Notes: a model not told the origin generated them from the sequence alone. A stretch of 36,112 bases of DNA from Alicycliphilus sp. (GCA_018054745.1 JAGPIX010000001.1:1-36112), one strand, 5' to 3'. Counted from the first letter of the stretch, positions 9,921 through 17,918 are shown. Made by a program: numbers and translations.

Positions 9921-10742
9921 TCACGAGGGCTGCAGCGGCGGCTCGTCGTCGTCTGGCGGCGGCTCGCCGCGTTCCTCGGCCACGAAGCGCAGCACGGGCT
10001 TGCCGGCCCGATCGCGCAGCTCCAGGCTGCGGCCCTGCTGCCAGTAAGCACGCACCGCATCCAGCCGCTCGAGGTAGGCCAGCTCGCTGGTGCCGCCCTG
10101 CAGGCACAGGCGCAGGCCCGACACCAGGGCATCGAAGCGCAACTGCCCCCCGTCCACCTGGTAGCGCGCGGCGAAGCGGTTGCAGCCGCCCGAGCCCATG
10201 GCCCGGTCGGAGTCGCGCGCCAGCACCAGATGGGCGGCATCGGCCCCGTCCGCCGGCGCTGCCAGGTCGGCGCCATCCACCAGTTCGATCAGCTTCCAGT
10301 AGGTTTGGCGCAGGGGTACGCTGGCGTTCAGCGTGGCCTCCTGCAAGGGCCGGCGCGCCAGGATCACATCCACATGGCGGAACGCGGGGCTGAGCAGCAC
10401 CGGGTGCACGCCCGGCGTGTCCAGCAGCAGGCGCCCCTGCTGCGTGACCGCGGCATGCACCTCATAGCGGCCCCGCGGTTGTATCAGCGCCTGGCGGTAG
10501 GGGATGCGCAATTCATAGGGCAGCGGCCCGGCCGGGGCGATGCGCTGGCGCGCCAGCACCAGGGGCGGCTCGCCCACCTGCGTGACATCCACCAGGGCGG
10601 CATCGAACACCGCGTCAGGGGGGATGTAGAGCCGCTCGCGCGCGATGACGGTGCCGGTGATGAAGGCATCGGGCGGCGGTACGCTGGCGCAGCCGGCCAA
10701 CAGCGCCGCCAGCGCCAGCCACGCGCGGCGGCGCCAGCTCAA
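9921..10742 (-). CDS. Lipoprotein with YbaY-like and META (HslJ-like) domains
   Basis: A 273-aa predicted lipoprotein with lipobox LLAGC (Cys18). Residues about 25-135 resemble the YbaY/YscW lipoprotein family (GTVIARERLYIPPDAVFDAALVDV, then PYELRIPYRQALIQPRGRYEVHAAV). A C-terminal META domain follows with the signature SGGCNRF and a second Cys in GLRLCLQGG. Such fusions are usually annotated as YbaY family or META domain lipoproteins; the molecular role is unknown, though HslJ-type domains are linked to envelope stress and heat-induced novobiocin resistance in E. coli. The start is a TTG that overlaps the cnoX stop (TTGA), so translation is probably coupled to cnoX. No other in-frame start precedes the lipobox. 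Confidence 0.82.
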   Translation of the reverse strand: MSWRRRAWLALAALLAGCASVPPPDAFITGTVIARERLYIPPDAVFDAALVDVTQVGEPPLVLARQRIAPAGPLPYELRIPYRQALIQPRGRYEVHAAVTQQGRLLLDTPGVHPVLLSPAFRHVDVILARRPLQEATLNASVPLRQTYWKLIELVDGADLAAPADGADAAHLVLARDSDRAMGSGGCNRFAARYQVDGGQLRFDALVSGLRLCLQGGTSELAYLERLDAVRAYWQQGRSLELRDRAGKPVLRFVAEERGEPPPDDDEPPLQPS

Positions 10743-11647
10743 CTCAGCACGACGCTGGACAGGCGCCGGCGGTAGCTGGCCAGCACCGGATCCTCGGGCG
10801 GGATCTGGCCCTCGGCGACCTTGACCCGGGGCGGCTCGATGAGCTCCAAGATGGCGATATAGGTCTTGCGCGCGGCCTCCTCGTTCCAGCCCTTGTCGCG
10901 CATCAGGATTTCCAGCAGCTCGTCCATGGCGTCCGTCCAGCGCTGCTGGGCCATGAGCCAGCGGGCGCGGCCGTAGCGCGCCTCGAAATCACGCTTGTTG
11001 GCGGCAATCTTTGCATCAAATTCGGCCCCAGCGCCCGCCCCATAAGCGCCTGCAGTTACAAAATCAAGAGCGTCCATCCAGGCCTTGAGCGCGCCCAGGC
11101 GGCGCGAGCCCTCGGCCTTGGCGATCACCGGGGCGAAGGCCACCTTGGCGTCGTCCTCGCGGCCCTGCTGCAGCAGCAGTTTGACGTAGTCAAAGCGCGC
11201 CTCGTCGTTGGCCGGGTCGGTCAGCACGGCCTGCTGCAGCGCCTCCAGCGCGCCCGCGGTGTCGCCGCCGGCCAGAGCCTCCTGGGCCTGTTCCTCCTGC
11301 TCCTCGGCCTGCAACTCCTCGGCGCTGGGCAGGTGCTTGTCCAGAAAGGCGCGCAGCTGGCCCTCGGGCAGGGCGCCGGTGAAGCCGTCCACCGGCTGGC
11401 CGTTCATCATCAGCACGCAGGTGGGAATGCTGCGGATGCCGAACATCGCCGCCAGCTGCTGCTGCTGGTCGGAGTCGATCTTGGCCAGCGTGAAGCGGCC
11501 GGCGTAGGCCACCTCCAGCTTCTCCAGCACCGGGCCCAGCGTCTTGCAGGGGCCGCACCAGGGCGCCCAGAAGTCCACCAGCACGGGCGTGGTCATGGAG
11601 GCGGCAACCACCTCGGCTTCAAAGTTTTCTACGGTGACATCGATCAT
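10739..11647 (-). CDS. cnoX: Thioredoxin-like chaperedoxin CnoX (YbbN) with TPR region
   Basis: A 302-aa cytoplasmic protein. Its N-terminal thioredoxin fold has the full active site WCGPC (Cys31, Cys34) in VDFWAPWCGPCK, and the cis-Pro loop RSIPT. After an acidic linker (EELQAEEQEEQAQ) comes a TPR-like helical region (GALEALQQAVLTDPANDEARFDYVKLLLQQG...). CnoX/YbbN is a holdase that protects clients under hypochlorous or oxidative stress. E. coli CnoX lacks the complete CxxC; this one keeps it and may also act as an oxidoreductase (inference). A repeat relic encodes part of FVTAGAYGAGAGAEF. It is followed by the overlapping META lipoprotein gene and divergent from purE. The ATG at 11647 is chosen by homology. 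Confidence 0.92.
   Translation of the reverse strand: MIDVTVENFEAEVVAASMTTPVLVDFWAPWCGPCKTLGPVLEKLEVAYAGRFTLAKIDSDQQQQLAAMFGIRSIPTCVLMMNGQPVDGFTGALPEGQLRAFLDKHLPSAEELQAEEQEEQAQEALAGGDTAGALEALQQAVLTDPANDEARFDYVKLLLQQGREDDAKVAFAPVIAKAEGSRRLGALKAWMDALDFVTAGAYGAGAGAEFDAKIAANKRDFEARYGRARWLMAQQRWTDAMDELLEILMRDKGWNEEAARKTYIAILELIEPPRVKVAEGQIPPEDPVLASYRRRLSSVVLS
11026..11072 (-). repeat. Intragenic repeat relic in cnoX
   Basis: An AT-richer patch within cnoX. On the minus strand it reads GCTCTTGATTTTGTAACTGC followed by GGCGCTTATGGGGCGGGCGCTGG, an imperfect inverted repeat. It resembles the AGCGCTTAT..AAGCGCT element found in other genes of this window. It is translated in frame as part of the TPR linker. 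Confidence 0.45.
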
Positions 11648-11811
11648 GTGTTGGCAATCCCGGTGATGCGGCGGCGCGCGAGTTAACAAGGTCAGCGGCG
11701 ATTCTCGGACATATTCCCGGCGCCGGTGCGCCATGCCCGGCAAACGCGGCCCGGGCATAAAACGTAAAATCGCGGGTTTCCCCTTGCGGGCGTGACCTGC
11801 CCATCCCTTAC
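11648..11811. other. Divergent control region of cnoX and purE
   Basis: 164 bp between divergent starts, without a gene. TAAAAT at 11765-11770 is the best -10 candidate for purE; its -35 is poor. No clear promoter was found for cnoX. Confidence 0.4.
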
Positions 11812-12309
11812 ATGAACCCCATACAGATCGGCGTGGTCATGGGCTCCAGCAGCGACTGGGACACCATGCAGCACGCGGTAGCCATCCTCGAGCAGTTCGG
11901 CGTCGCGCACGAGGCCCAGGTGGTCTCGGCCCACCGCATGCCCGACGACATGTTCCGCTACGCCGAGAGTGCCGCCAGCCGCGGCCTCAAGGCCATCATC
12001 GCCGGCGCGGGCGGCGCGGCGCATCTGCCGGGCATGATCGCCGCCAAGACCGTGGTGCCGGTGCTGGGCGTGCCTGTGGCCAGCCGCCATCTGCAGGGGG
12101 TGGATTCGCTGCACTCCATCGTGCAGATGCCCAAGGGCGTGCCCGTGGCCACCTTTGCCATTGGCGCGGCCGGGGCGGCGAATGCGGCGCTGTTTGCCGT
12201 GGCCCTGCTGGCGAATCACGACCCGGCGCTGCGCCAGAAGCTGGAGACCTTCCGCGCCGAGCAGACGGCCGCCGCGCGCGCCATGACGCTGCCGCCGGTG
12301 GCCGCATGA
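11812..12309 (+). CDS. purE: N5-CAIR mutase, class I PurE
   Basis: Catalyses N5-CAIR to CAIR in purine synthesis, paired with PurK. The protein is 165 aa. The phosphate-binding GSSSDW is at 11-16 and the catalytic SAHR has His41. [12 protein letters not shown] and [29 protein letters not shown] are the class I blocks. The last four bases (ATGA) overlap the purK start, so the two are translationally coupled. Confidence 0.97.
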   Translation: MNPIQIGVVMGSSSDWDTMQHAVAILEQFGVAHEAQVVSAHRMPDDMFRYAESAASRGLKAIIAGAGGAAHLPGMIAAKTVVPVLGVPVASRHLQGVDSLHSIVQMPKGVPVATFAIGAAGAANAALFAVALLANHDPALRQKLETFRAEQTAAARAMTLPPVAA

Positions 12310-13475
12310 GCGCCGATCAGGACGTGATCCTGCCCGGCGCCACGCTGGGCGTGCTCGGCGGCGGGCAGCTCGGGCGCATGTTCGTGCAGGAGGCCCAGGC
12401 CATGGGCTACTTCACCGCCGTGCTCGATGCCGACCCCACCAGCCCCGCCGGCCTGGTGAGTCACCACCATATCCGCACCGGCTACGAGGACGCGCAGGGC
12501 CTGGCCGAGATGGCGCGCCTGTGCGCCGCCGTGACCACCGAGTTCGAAAACGTGCCGGCCGCGGCGCTCGATCTGCTGGCGCAGACGCGGCGCGTGTCGC
12601 CCGCAGGCAGCGCCGTGGCCATCGCCCAGGATCGCGCGGCCGAGAAGGCGCACTTTGTGCGCTGCGGCGTGCCCGTGGCGCCGCATGCGCTGATCGAATC
12701 GCCCGAGCAGATGGCGGCCGTGCCCGCAGACCTGCTGCCCGGCATCCTGAAAACCGCGCGCATGGGCTACGACGGCAAGGGCCAGGCGCGGGTGACCACT
12801 CCGCAAGAGCTGGCCGCCGCCTGGCAAGACTTGGGGGCCGTTCCCTGCGTGCTCGAAAAAATGCTGCCGCTGGCGCAGGAATGCTCGGTCATCGTCGCGC
12901 GCGGCCGTGACGGCGCCATGGTGCACCTGCCGGTGCAGCGCAACCTGCACCGGGGCGGCATTCTGGCCGTGACCGAGGTTTATGAGCAAAATCTGCCGCC
13001 AGCGCTTGCCGCCCAAGCGCTGGCAGCTGCTAAATCAGTAGCAGATGGCCTGCACTACGTGGGTGTGCTGTGCGTCGAGTTTTTCGTGCTGCAGGACGGC
13101 AGCCTGGTGGTCAACGAGATCGCCCCGCGCCCGCACAACAGCGGCCACTACAGCCAGGACGCCTGCGACGTCTCGCAGTTCGAGCTGCAGCTGCGCTGCA
13201 TGACCGGCCTGCCGCTCACGCAGCCGCGCCTGCACAGCCCGACCATCATGCTGAATCTGCTGGGCGACCTGTGGTTTGCCCAGGGCGATGCGCCCGTCAC
13301 CCCGGCCTGGGAACAGGTACTGGCCTTGCCCGGCTGCCACCTGCGCCTGTACGGCAAGCGCGACGCAAAACGCGGGCGCAAGATGGGCCACCTGAACGTG
13401 ACCGGCGCCACGCCCGAGGCGGTGCGCGCCGTGGCGCTGCAGGCGGCGGCCATTCTCGGCATAGCGCCGTTCTGA
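12306..13475 (+). CDS. purK: N5-CAIR synthetase (ATP-grasp)
   Basis: ATP-dependent carboxylation of AIR to N5-CAIR in purine synthesis. The protein is 389 aa with the N-terminal GGGQLGRM (18-25), [11 protein letters not shown] in the ATP-grasp core, [31 protein letters not shown] and the C-terminal [17 protein letters not shown]. It overlaps purE by 4 nt. Around residues 225-247 the DNA carries an embedded repeat with an 11-bp perfect inverted repeat, yet the reading frame and protein length remain normal. Confidence 0.97.
   Translation: MSADQDVILPGATLGVLGGGQLGRMFVQEAQAMGYFTAVLDADPTSPAGLVSHHHIRTGYEDAQGLAEMARLCAAVTTEFENVPAAALDLLAQTRRVSPAGSAVAIAQDRAAEKAHFVRCGVPVAPHALIESPEQMAAVPADLLPGILKTARMGYDGKGQARVTTPQELAAAWQDLGAVPCVLEKMLPLAQECSVIVARGRDGAMVHLPVQRNLHRGGILAVTEVYEQNLPPALAAQALAAAKSVADGLHYVGVLCVEFFVLQDGSLVVNEIAPRPHNSGHYSQDACDVSQFELQLRCMTGLPLTQPRLHSPTIMLNLLGDLWFAQGDAPVTPAWEQVLALPGCHLRLYGKRDAKRGRKMGHLNVTGATPEAVRAVALQAAAILGIAPF
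12986..13046 (+). repeat. Intragenic inverted-repeat element in purK
   Basis: GCCAGCGCTTG (12998-13008) and CAAGCGCTGGC (13014-13024) form a perfect 11-bp inverted repeat with a 5-nt loop. AT-richer flanks follow (AGCTGCTAAATCAGTAGCAG). The element is read in frame as [20 protein letters not shown]. It matches the interspersed element I associate with Comamonadaceae, and shows up as a local drop in GC content within purK. Confidence 0.65.
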
Positions 13476-13485
13476 GGGGCCGCGC

Positions 13486-14484
13486 GTGATCATCGACGGC
13501 AAGCTCGATGCCTCGGTGCAGGCCGCCGCGCAGGCGCTGGCGCGCGGCGCGCTGCTGGGCCTGCCGACCGAGACGGTGTACGGCCTGGCGGCCGATGCCG
13601 ACAACGACGCCGCCGTGGCCCAGATCTTTGCCGCCAAGGGCCGGCCCGCCAACCACCCGCTGATCGTGCATGTGGCCGATGCCGCGGCCATCACCCATTA
13701 CGCCAAGGAGGTGCCGCTGTTCGCGCAGCAGCTGATAGACGCCTTCTGGCCCGGGCCCCTCACGCTGATCCTGCCGCGCCTGCCTGCCGCGGCGCGCGCC
13801 TCCACCGGCGGGCAGGACAGCGTGGGCCTGCGCTGCCCGGCCCACCCCGTGGCCCATGCGGTGCTGGCGGCCTGCCAGCGGCTCGATCCGCCCGTCTGGG
13901 GCGTGGCCGCGCCCAGCGCCAATCTGTTCGGCAAGGTCAGCCCGACCACGGCGCAGCATGTGGCAGAGGCCTTTGGCGACCAGCTGCTGGTGCTGGACGG
14001 CGGCCCCTGCGCCGTGGGGATCGAATCGACCATCATCGACTGCACGCGCGGCCTGCCCGTGCTGCTGCGCCCCGGCGCCATCTCGCGCGCCGACGTGCAC
14101 CGTGTCTGTGGGCTGGAACCACTATCAAAAGAAGAGCTTCCAGCGCTTACCCCACGCGCGTCTGGCACGCTTTTGTCTCATTACGCACCCACGGCACGCG
14201 TGCGCCTGATGGATGCCAGGCAACTACAGGCCGGCCTGGACATTCTGGGCGCAGACGCCGCCCACATGGCGCTGTATGCGCGCACGCCGCTGCGCTCGCA
14301 GTCCGCCAAGATCATCCAGCGGCGCATGCCCGATGACGCCGCAGCCGCGGCGCAGCAGCTGTTTGCCGTGCTGCGCGGCTTCGACGATGCCGGCGTCAAG
14401 CTGATCTGGATCGAGGCCCCGCCCGACCAGCCCGACTGGGAGGGCGTACGCGACCGCCTGCAACGCGCCGCGGCGGCCGGCTGA
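13486..14484 (+). CDS. tsaC: L-threonylcarbamoyladenylate synthase, Sua5 type
   Basis: Makes threonylcarbamoyl-AMP from Thr, bicarbonate and ATP, the first step of t6A37 tRNA modification. TsaB, encoded at 19.5 kb, acts in the next step. At 332 aa it is the long Sua5 form: a YrdC domain (LPTETVYGLAADA, KGRPANHPL with Lys51/Arg53, GVAAPSANLFG) plus a C-terminal Sua5 domain after the linker near residues 205-225 (GTLLSHYAP). The GTG start is 10 nt after purK, with GAGGGG just upstream, so it is probably in the purEK transcript. Part of the linker is encoded by a repeat relic. Confidence 0.94.
   Translation: MIIDGKLDASVQAAAQALARGALLGLPTETVYGLAADADNDAAVAQIFAAKGRPANHPLIVHVADAAAITHYAKEVPLFAQQLIDAFWPGPLTLILPRLPAAARASTGGQDSVGLRCPAHPVAHAVLAACQRLDPPVWGVAAPSANLFGKVSPTTAQHVAEAFGDQLLVLDGGPCAVGIESTIIDCTRGLPVLLRPGAISRADVHRVCGLEPLSKEELPALTPRASGTLLSHYAPTARVRLMDARQLQAGLDILGADAAHMALYARTPLRSQSAKIIQRRMPDDAAAAAQQLFAVLRGFDDAGVKLIWIEAPPDQPDWEGVRDRLQRAAAAG
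14119..14152 (+). repeat. Intragenic repeat relic in tsaC linker
   Basis: CACTATCAAAAGAAGAGCTT followed by CCAGCGCTTACC is an AT-rich patch inside GC-rich tsaC. It resembles half of the element seen in purK and mtnN. It encodes PLSKEELPAL in the linker between the YrdC and Sua5 domains. Confidence 0.4.
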
Positions 14485-14528
14485 ACACCAAGGCTTAAAC
14501 TCTCGCACTCTTGAATCCGGAGATATAC

Positions 14529-15482
14529 ATGGCAGCAAATTGGATGCGCCGCAGCTTTGTGGCCGCCGCCTGTGCAGCGACCGCCCTGCTGGCGGCCTGT
14601 GGTTCCAGCAGCATCGACTCGGCGATCGCGCCGACGCGCATCATCGCCTTTGGCGACGCGATGGCCGACGTGGGGCAAAAGGGCAGCGGCTACACCGTCA
14701 ATGACGGCAGCCTCTTCAACTGGACCCAGCAGCTGGCCTCGCACTACGGCCTGGTGCTCAAGCCGGTTTCCGCCGGCGGCACCAGCTACGCCCAGGGCAA
14801 TGCGCGCATCAGCGCCACGCCCGACGCCGCCGGCAATGCCGGCACGCCGACCGTGAAGCAGCAGATCGACCAGTTTCTGGCCAACCCGCAGTTCAAGGCG
14901 GACGACGTGATCCTGATCAGCGCCGGCGCCAGCGACATCATTGCCGGCATGGCCGCCGTGCAGGCCGCGGCGCAGACCGAGGCCCAGTATGTCGCCGCCA
15001 CCGGCCAGGCCGGCAAGGATCTGGCGGCGCAGATCGGCCGCCTGTCCGATGCCGGCGCCAAGCACATCGTGGTCACCGGCAGCTACGACCTGGAGCGCAG
15101 CCCCTGGGCCAAGGCCCTGGGCAAGCAGGCCCTGATCCACCAGGCCAGCCTGAGCTTCAACGACGAGCTGAAGGTGGCCATCAAGGACATGGGCAAGACG
15201 GTGCTCTACGTGGATCTGGCCTACTACGTCAACCTGTTCGAGGCCAACCCCGGCGGCAATGGCTTCAACAACGGCAAAGACCCCGTCTGCACCTCGGTGG
15301 ACGCCGGCCCCGGCATTGGCATTGGCGCGGGCCAGGTGAACTCGGCCCTGTGCACGCCCAGCACGATAGTCGCGGGCGCCGACTACAACCGCTATGTCTT
15401 TGCCGACAAGGTCTACCTGACGCCCAACGCCCAGCGCCTGTTCGGCGACTACGCCCAGCAGACCCTCAGCCGTCGCTGGTGA
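14529..15482 (+). CDS. GDSL/SGNH-like lipoprotein with degenerate catalytic site
   Basis: A 317-aa predicted lipoprotein. The signal sequence ends in lipobox LLAAC (Cys24). The rest follows the phospholipase/esterase GDSL family (COG3240-like), but the key residues are changed. Block I reads FGDAMADVG, so the nucleophile Ser is Ala44. Block III reads AGASD instead of GxND. Block V reads DKVYLTP, with Tyr296 in place of the catalytic His; only Asp293 remains. It is therefore probably not a hydrolase and may be a binding or structural lipoprotein. CGGAGAT lies just upstream of the ATG and fixes the start. It is followed by a strong bidirectional terminator. Function unknown. Confidence 0.85.
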   Translation: MAANWMRRSFVAAACAATALLAACGSSSIDSAIAPTRIIAFGDAMADVGQKGSGYTVNDGSLFNWTQQLASHYGLVLKPVSAGGTSYAQGNARISATPDAAGNAGTPTVKQQIDQFLANPQFKADDVILISAGASDIIAGMAAVQAAAQTEAQYVAATGQAGKDLAAQIGRLSDAGAKHIVVTGSYDLERSPWAKALGKQALIHQASLSFNDELKVAIKDMGKTVLYVDLAYYVNLFEANPGGNGFNNGKDPVCTSVDAGPGIGIGAGQVNSALCTPSTIVAGADYNRYVFADKVYLTPNAQRLFGDYAQQTLSRRW

Positions 15483-15506
15483 TCGCCCCCCGCCACGGCG
15501 GCGCAC

Positions 15507-15536
15507 AAAAAAAACCGGCCCTGGGCCGGCTTTTTT
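15507..15536. terminator. Bidirectional intrinsic terminator
   Basis: A run of eight A, CCGGCC, a 3-nt loop, GGCCGG, one C and a run of six T. It lies between the convergent GDSL-like gene and ompW and can serve both strands. Confidence 0.92.
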
Positions 15537-15557
15537 GCGCCCGCAAGGGTTGGGCGG

Positions 15558-16253
15558 TCAGAACGTGTAACCCAGGTGGACGGTGAACACCACGGGGTGG
15601 AAGCGGATGTCGATGTTGCGCTGCACACCGGCGGTGGTGGTGGTAAGCCGGCTCTTCACGCGTGCCGTCGCCAGGGCGCCGGTGACCGACCAGCGCTCGT
15701 CGATGCGGTAGCTCAGGCCCACCTGGCCCGCCAGGCCCCAGGAGTCGGTCAGGCGGATGTCGGTGGGGCCGCCGTTGAGGGCGTTGTTGGCTTGCGTGGA
15801 CTTGCGCTTGTCGAAGTTGGTGTAGTTCAGCCCCAGGCCGACGAAGGGGCGCCACTGGCTGCTGGCATCGCCAAACTTGTAGTTGAGGAACAGCGTGGGC
15901 GCGATCTGGCGCACCTCGGCCAGCTTCTGGCCATTGAAGGCCGCGATATGCGGCGGCAGGTTGCCGGCGATGCGGGCCGTCACGTCATGCGTGGGCGGGT
16001 AGCCCAGGGCCAGCTCCAGCTCCATGTTGGGGTTCAGGCCATAGGCCAGCGACAGAAAGGCCGTGGCCTTGTTCTTCACGTCGATGCTGATGCCCGACGG
16101 CGGACCGGGCAGCATGGGGCCGACGGCGTCGGTGGCCGTGGAACGGGGTGCGATATGCGTCAGGCCGCCGCGCACGCTCCATTGCGCCGCGGCCGTGCCG
16201 CACAGCGCCAGCAGCGCCACGCCGATCAGGGTGGTGGAAATTTTGCGTTGCAT
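15558..16253 (-). CDS. ompW: Outer-membrane protein OmpW/AlkL family
   Basis: Eight-stranded beta-barrel of the outer membrane. The family (OmpW, AlkL) forms a lateral channel for small hydrophobic molecules. The protein is 231 aa with a signal peptide ending in TAAAQ. Typical segments are WSVRGGLTHIAP, NMELELALGYP, QIAPTLFLNYKFGD, WRPFVGLGLNYTNF and the terminal barrel strand HLGYTF ending in Phe. The ATG at 16253 has AAGGA 8 nt upstream. It starts 26 nt after the stop of the lipase-like gene, so the two are probably co-transcribed and OmpW may import that enzyme's hydrophobic products (inference). Confidence 0.93.
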   Translation of the reverse strand: MQRKISTTLIGVALLALCGTAAAQWSVRGGLTHIAPRSTATDAVGPMLPGPPSGISIDVKNKATAFLSLAYGLNPNMELELALGYPPTHDVTARIAGNLPPHIAAFNGQKLAEVRQIAPTLFLNYKFGDASSQWRPFVGLGLNYTNFDKRKSTQANNALNGGPTDIRLTDSWGLAGQVGLSYRIDERWSVTGALATARVKSRLTTTTAGVQRNIDIRFHPVVFTVHLGYTF

Positions 16254-16279
16254 GTCGTCAGTCCTTCTTGTCTTGTTGC

Positions 16280-17842
16280 TCAACCGCCAGATGCCAGCAC
16301 CTGCTGGAAGAAGGCGCGCGCGGCCACATTGCAGAACGGCGGCACCAGCGAGCCGTGGTAGGCCTGCACCACGGCATTGGCGCCACCCTGGGCGGCGGCG
16401 CCGGCCTTGGCCTGGGCAAAGCCGGCCTTGACGGCGGCGAACGGGTCGGCCGCGCCGGCGCTGGCCGAGTCCACGTCCAGCACCGTCAACAGGCCGGCCG
16501 GCAAGGCCAGCGGCGATGCCGGGTTGGACCACAGGTTCTGCATCAGCGCGGTGTTGGCGCCATAGAACACCGTCGGGTCGGCATTGCCGCCGCACAGCAG
16601 CACCGGGCGCTGGGGCTTCCAGTCGCGCAGGTCGTTGGCCTTGAAGGCCTTGCGCAGCGGATGCTGGGGCGCGGCGGCCTGGGCGCCGGTGGTCACGCTG
16701 GGCACGGCCCCGTCGGGGTTGGCGGCGGCATCCTGCAGGTAGGCCAGGCGGGCGCTGTTCTTGACCAGGTTGTTGCTGCCAAAACCCAGCGCGAACAGTG
16801 GCGCCAGGGCTGGCGGCTGGGTCGGCGGCGTGATGGCGGCGAAGGCAGGCGCCGGCGGCGTGCTGCTGAACAGCTGCGTCTGCGGCAGCTTGCCCTGGGC
16901 CACCAGCGTGGCCAGCGGCGTGGCCGATGGCAGCAGCTGCTCGATACCGGTGGCATAGGCCGCCTCGAACATGTCCGATGGCTGGGCGTAGAGGTTGCCG
17001 TAGGCCTTCTGGTAGCTGGCTGCCAGCAGGGGCGTGAACACCGTGGCACCCAGGTTCACGTTGCCGTAATACACGGCGTCGCCAAAGGCGCCCAGCGCGT
17101 AGGGGCCGGACATGGGCGCCGATGCGGTCACCGGCTGACCTGCCGCCTGCAGCGCACGGTGTGTGGCCATGGCCACATGGCCGCCCTGCGAATAGCCGGC
17201 GACGAGCAGCTTGCCGCCGTCCTGGCTGCCGATGCGCGGCAGCGCCTTGCGCGCGGCGGCCAGCGCGTCGAGCATGTCCTTGGACTGCTGGTCGGCATTC
17301 AGGTAGGGGTGGTAGCCGAGCTTGGAGACGTCATAGCCGGCGTAGTTGGGCGCCACCACGATGAAGCCCTGGGCCGCGTACATCGCGGCCAGCAGCGAGC
17401 CCTCGGAGGCGCCGGGGCGTGCGGGCTCGGTGATGTCGGCGATGTTGTAGGCGCGGTCGGTGGTCGTGCCATGGGCATACAGCACCACCGGGCGGGCGCC
17501 GCCGCAGCCCGCGGCACCGCCCGTGGGCACCATCAGCGCACCCGAAGCGTTGGTTTTTTCGCCGGCACCGCCGACGGTGCCGTACTCGATGTAATGCACG
17601 TCCACGCCACACTTGGGCGCGCCCGCCAGGGCCAGCAGGCTCTGGCCGCTGGGGCTGGCCGCCAGCCTGTCCTTGAACTCGGCCGCCGACAGCGCCGTGA
17701 CGCGCAGCGGCGGGTTGTGCATCAGCGAGCCGCGCGCGCCGCTCAGGTCGGTTTCGGTGCTGCCACCGAGGTCGGATCCGCCTCCACAGGCGGCGAGCAT
17801 TGCCGCGGCGCTGACCATGGTCAGCCCAAGCCATTGGTTCAT
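16280..17842 (-). CDS. Alpha/beta-hydrolase lipoprotein, lipase-like
   Basis: A 520-aa predicted lipoprotein with lipobox LAAC (Cys19) followed by a GGGSDLGG linker. The hydrolase core has the oxyanion-type HGTTTDRAYN, the nucleophile elbow GYSQGGH (Ser218), and a late domain with RPVLLCGGNADPTVFYGANT (candidate Asp) and QAYHGSLVPPFCN (candidate His). It resembles secreted lipase/esterase families of Burkholderiales; the substrate is not known. AGGAGAA lies 5 nt before the ATG. Upstream is a palindrome (17861-17881) like one near fadD. It is followed by ompW after 26 nt. It is divergent in function from the adjacent PBP4, although both are leftward. Confidence 0.87.
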   Translation of the reverse strand: MNQWLGLTMVSAAAMLAACGGGSDLGGSTETDLSGARGSLMHNPPLRVTALSAAEFKDRLAASPSGQSLLALAGAPKCGVDVHYIEYGTVGGAGEKTNASGALMVPTGGAAGCGGARPVVLYAHGTTTDRAYNIADITEPARPGASEGSLLAAMYAAQGFIVVAPNYAGYDVSKLGYHPYLNADQQSKDMLDALAAARKALPRIGSQDGGKLLVAGYSQGGHVAMATHRALQAAGQPVTASAPMSGPYALGAFGDAVYYGNVNLGATVFTPLLAASYQKAYGNLYAQPSDMFEAAYATGIEQLLPSATPLATLVAQGKLPQTQLFSSTPPAPAFAAITPPTQPPALAPLFALGFGSNNLVKNSARLAYLQDAAANPDGAVPSVTTGAQAAAPQHPLRKAFKANDLRDWKPQRPVLLCGGNADPTVFYGANTALMQNLWSNPASPLALPAGLLTVLDVDSASAGAADPFAAVKAGFAQAKAGAAAQGGANAVVQAYHGSLVPPFCNVAARAFFQQVLASGG

Positions 17843-17860
17843 TGATGTTCTCCTAAAATA

Positions 17861-17881
17861 AAACGAACGGTCGTTCTTTTT
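17861..17881. promoter_or_regulatory. Candidate TetR-type operator upstream of lipase-ompW
   Basis: GAACGGTCGTTC (17865-17876) sits within a 22-bp imperfect palindrome (9 of 11 pairs complementary), centred 28 nt upstream of the lipase-like gene. Its core CGGTCGTTCTTTTT matches 13 of 14 bases of a site in the fadD promoter. A repressor bound here would overlap the start of transcription from the promoter candidate at 17891-17918. Confidence 0.6.
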
Positions 17882-17890
17882 CAGGCGGCG

Positions 17891-17918
17891 ATGTTAATCC
17901 GGCAACCACTGAAGTCAG
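17891..17918 (-). promoter_or_regulatory. Candidate promoter of lipase-ompW
   Basis: CTGACT (17918-17913), a 16-bp spacer and TAACAT (17896-17891), each 4 of 6 matches to sigma-70 hexamers. It would start transcription near 17884, directly at the palindrome. Confidence 0.35.

Noticed and set aside
14517-14531. Similarity of the GDSL gene ribosome site (GGAGATATACAT) to the phage T7 gene 10 leader of expression vectors
   Set aside because: The surrounding sequence is native and continuous with the gene; a short Shine-Dalgarno match is expected by chance.
15507-15536. A/T runs as a possible insertion footprint
   Set aside because: They flank a GC stem exactly as in a bidirectional terminator between convergent genes.
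16148-17845. Long plus-strand frame opposite the lipase-like gene
   Set aside because: Composition is an antisense shadow; the minus-strand gene has a signal peptide, lipobox and GxSxG.
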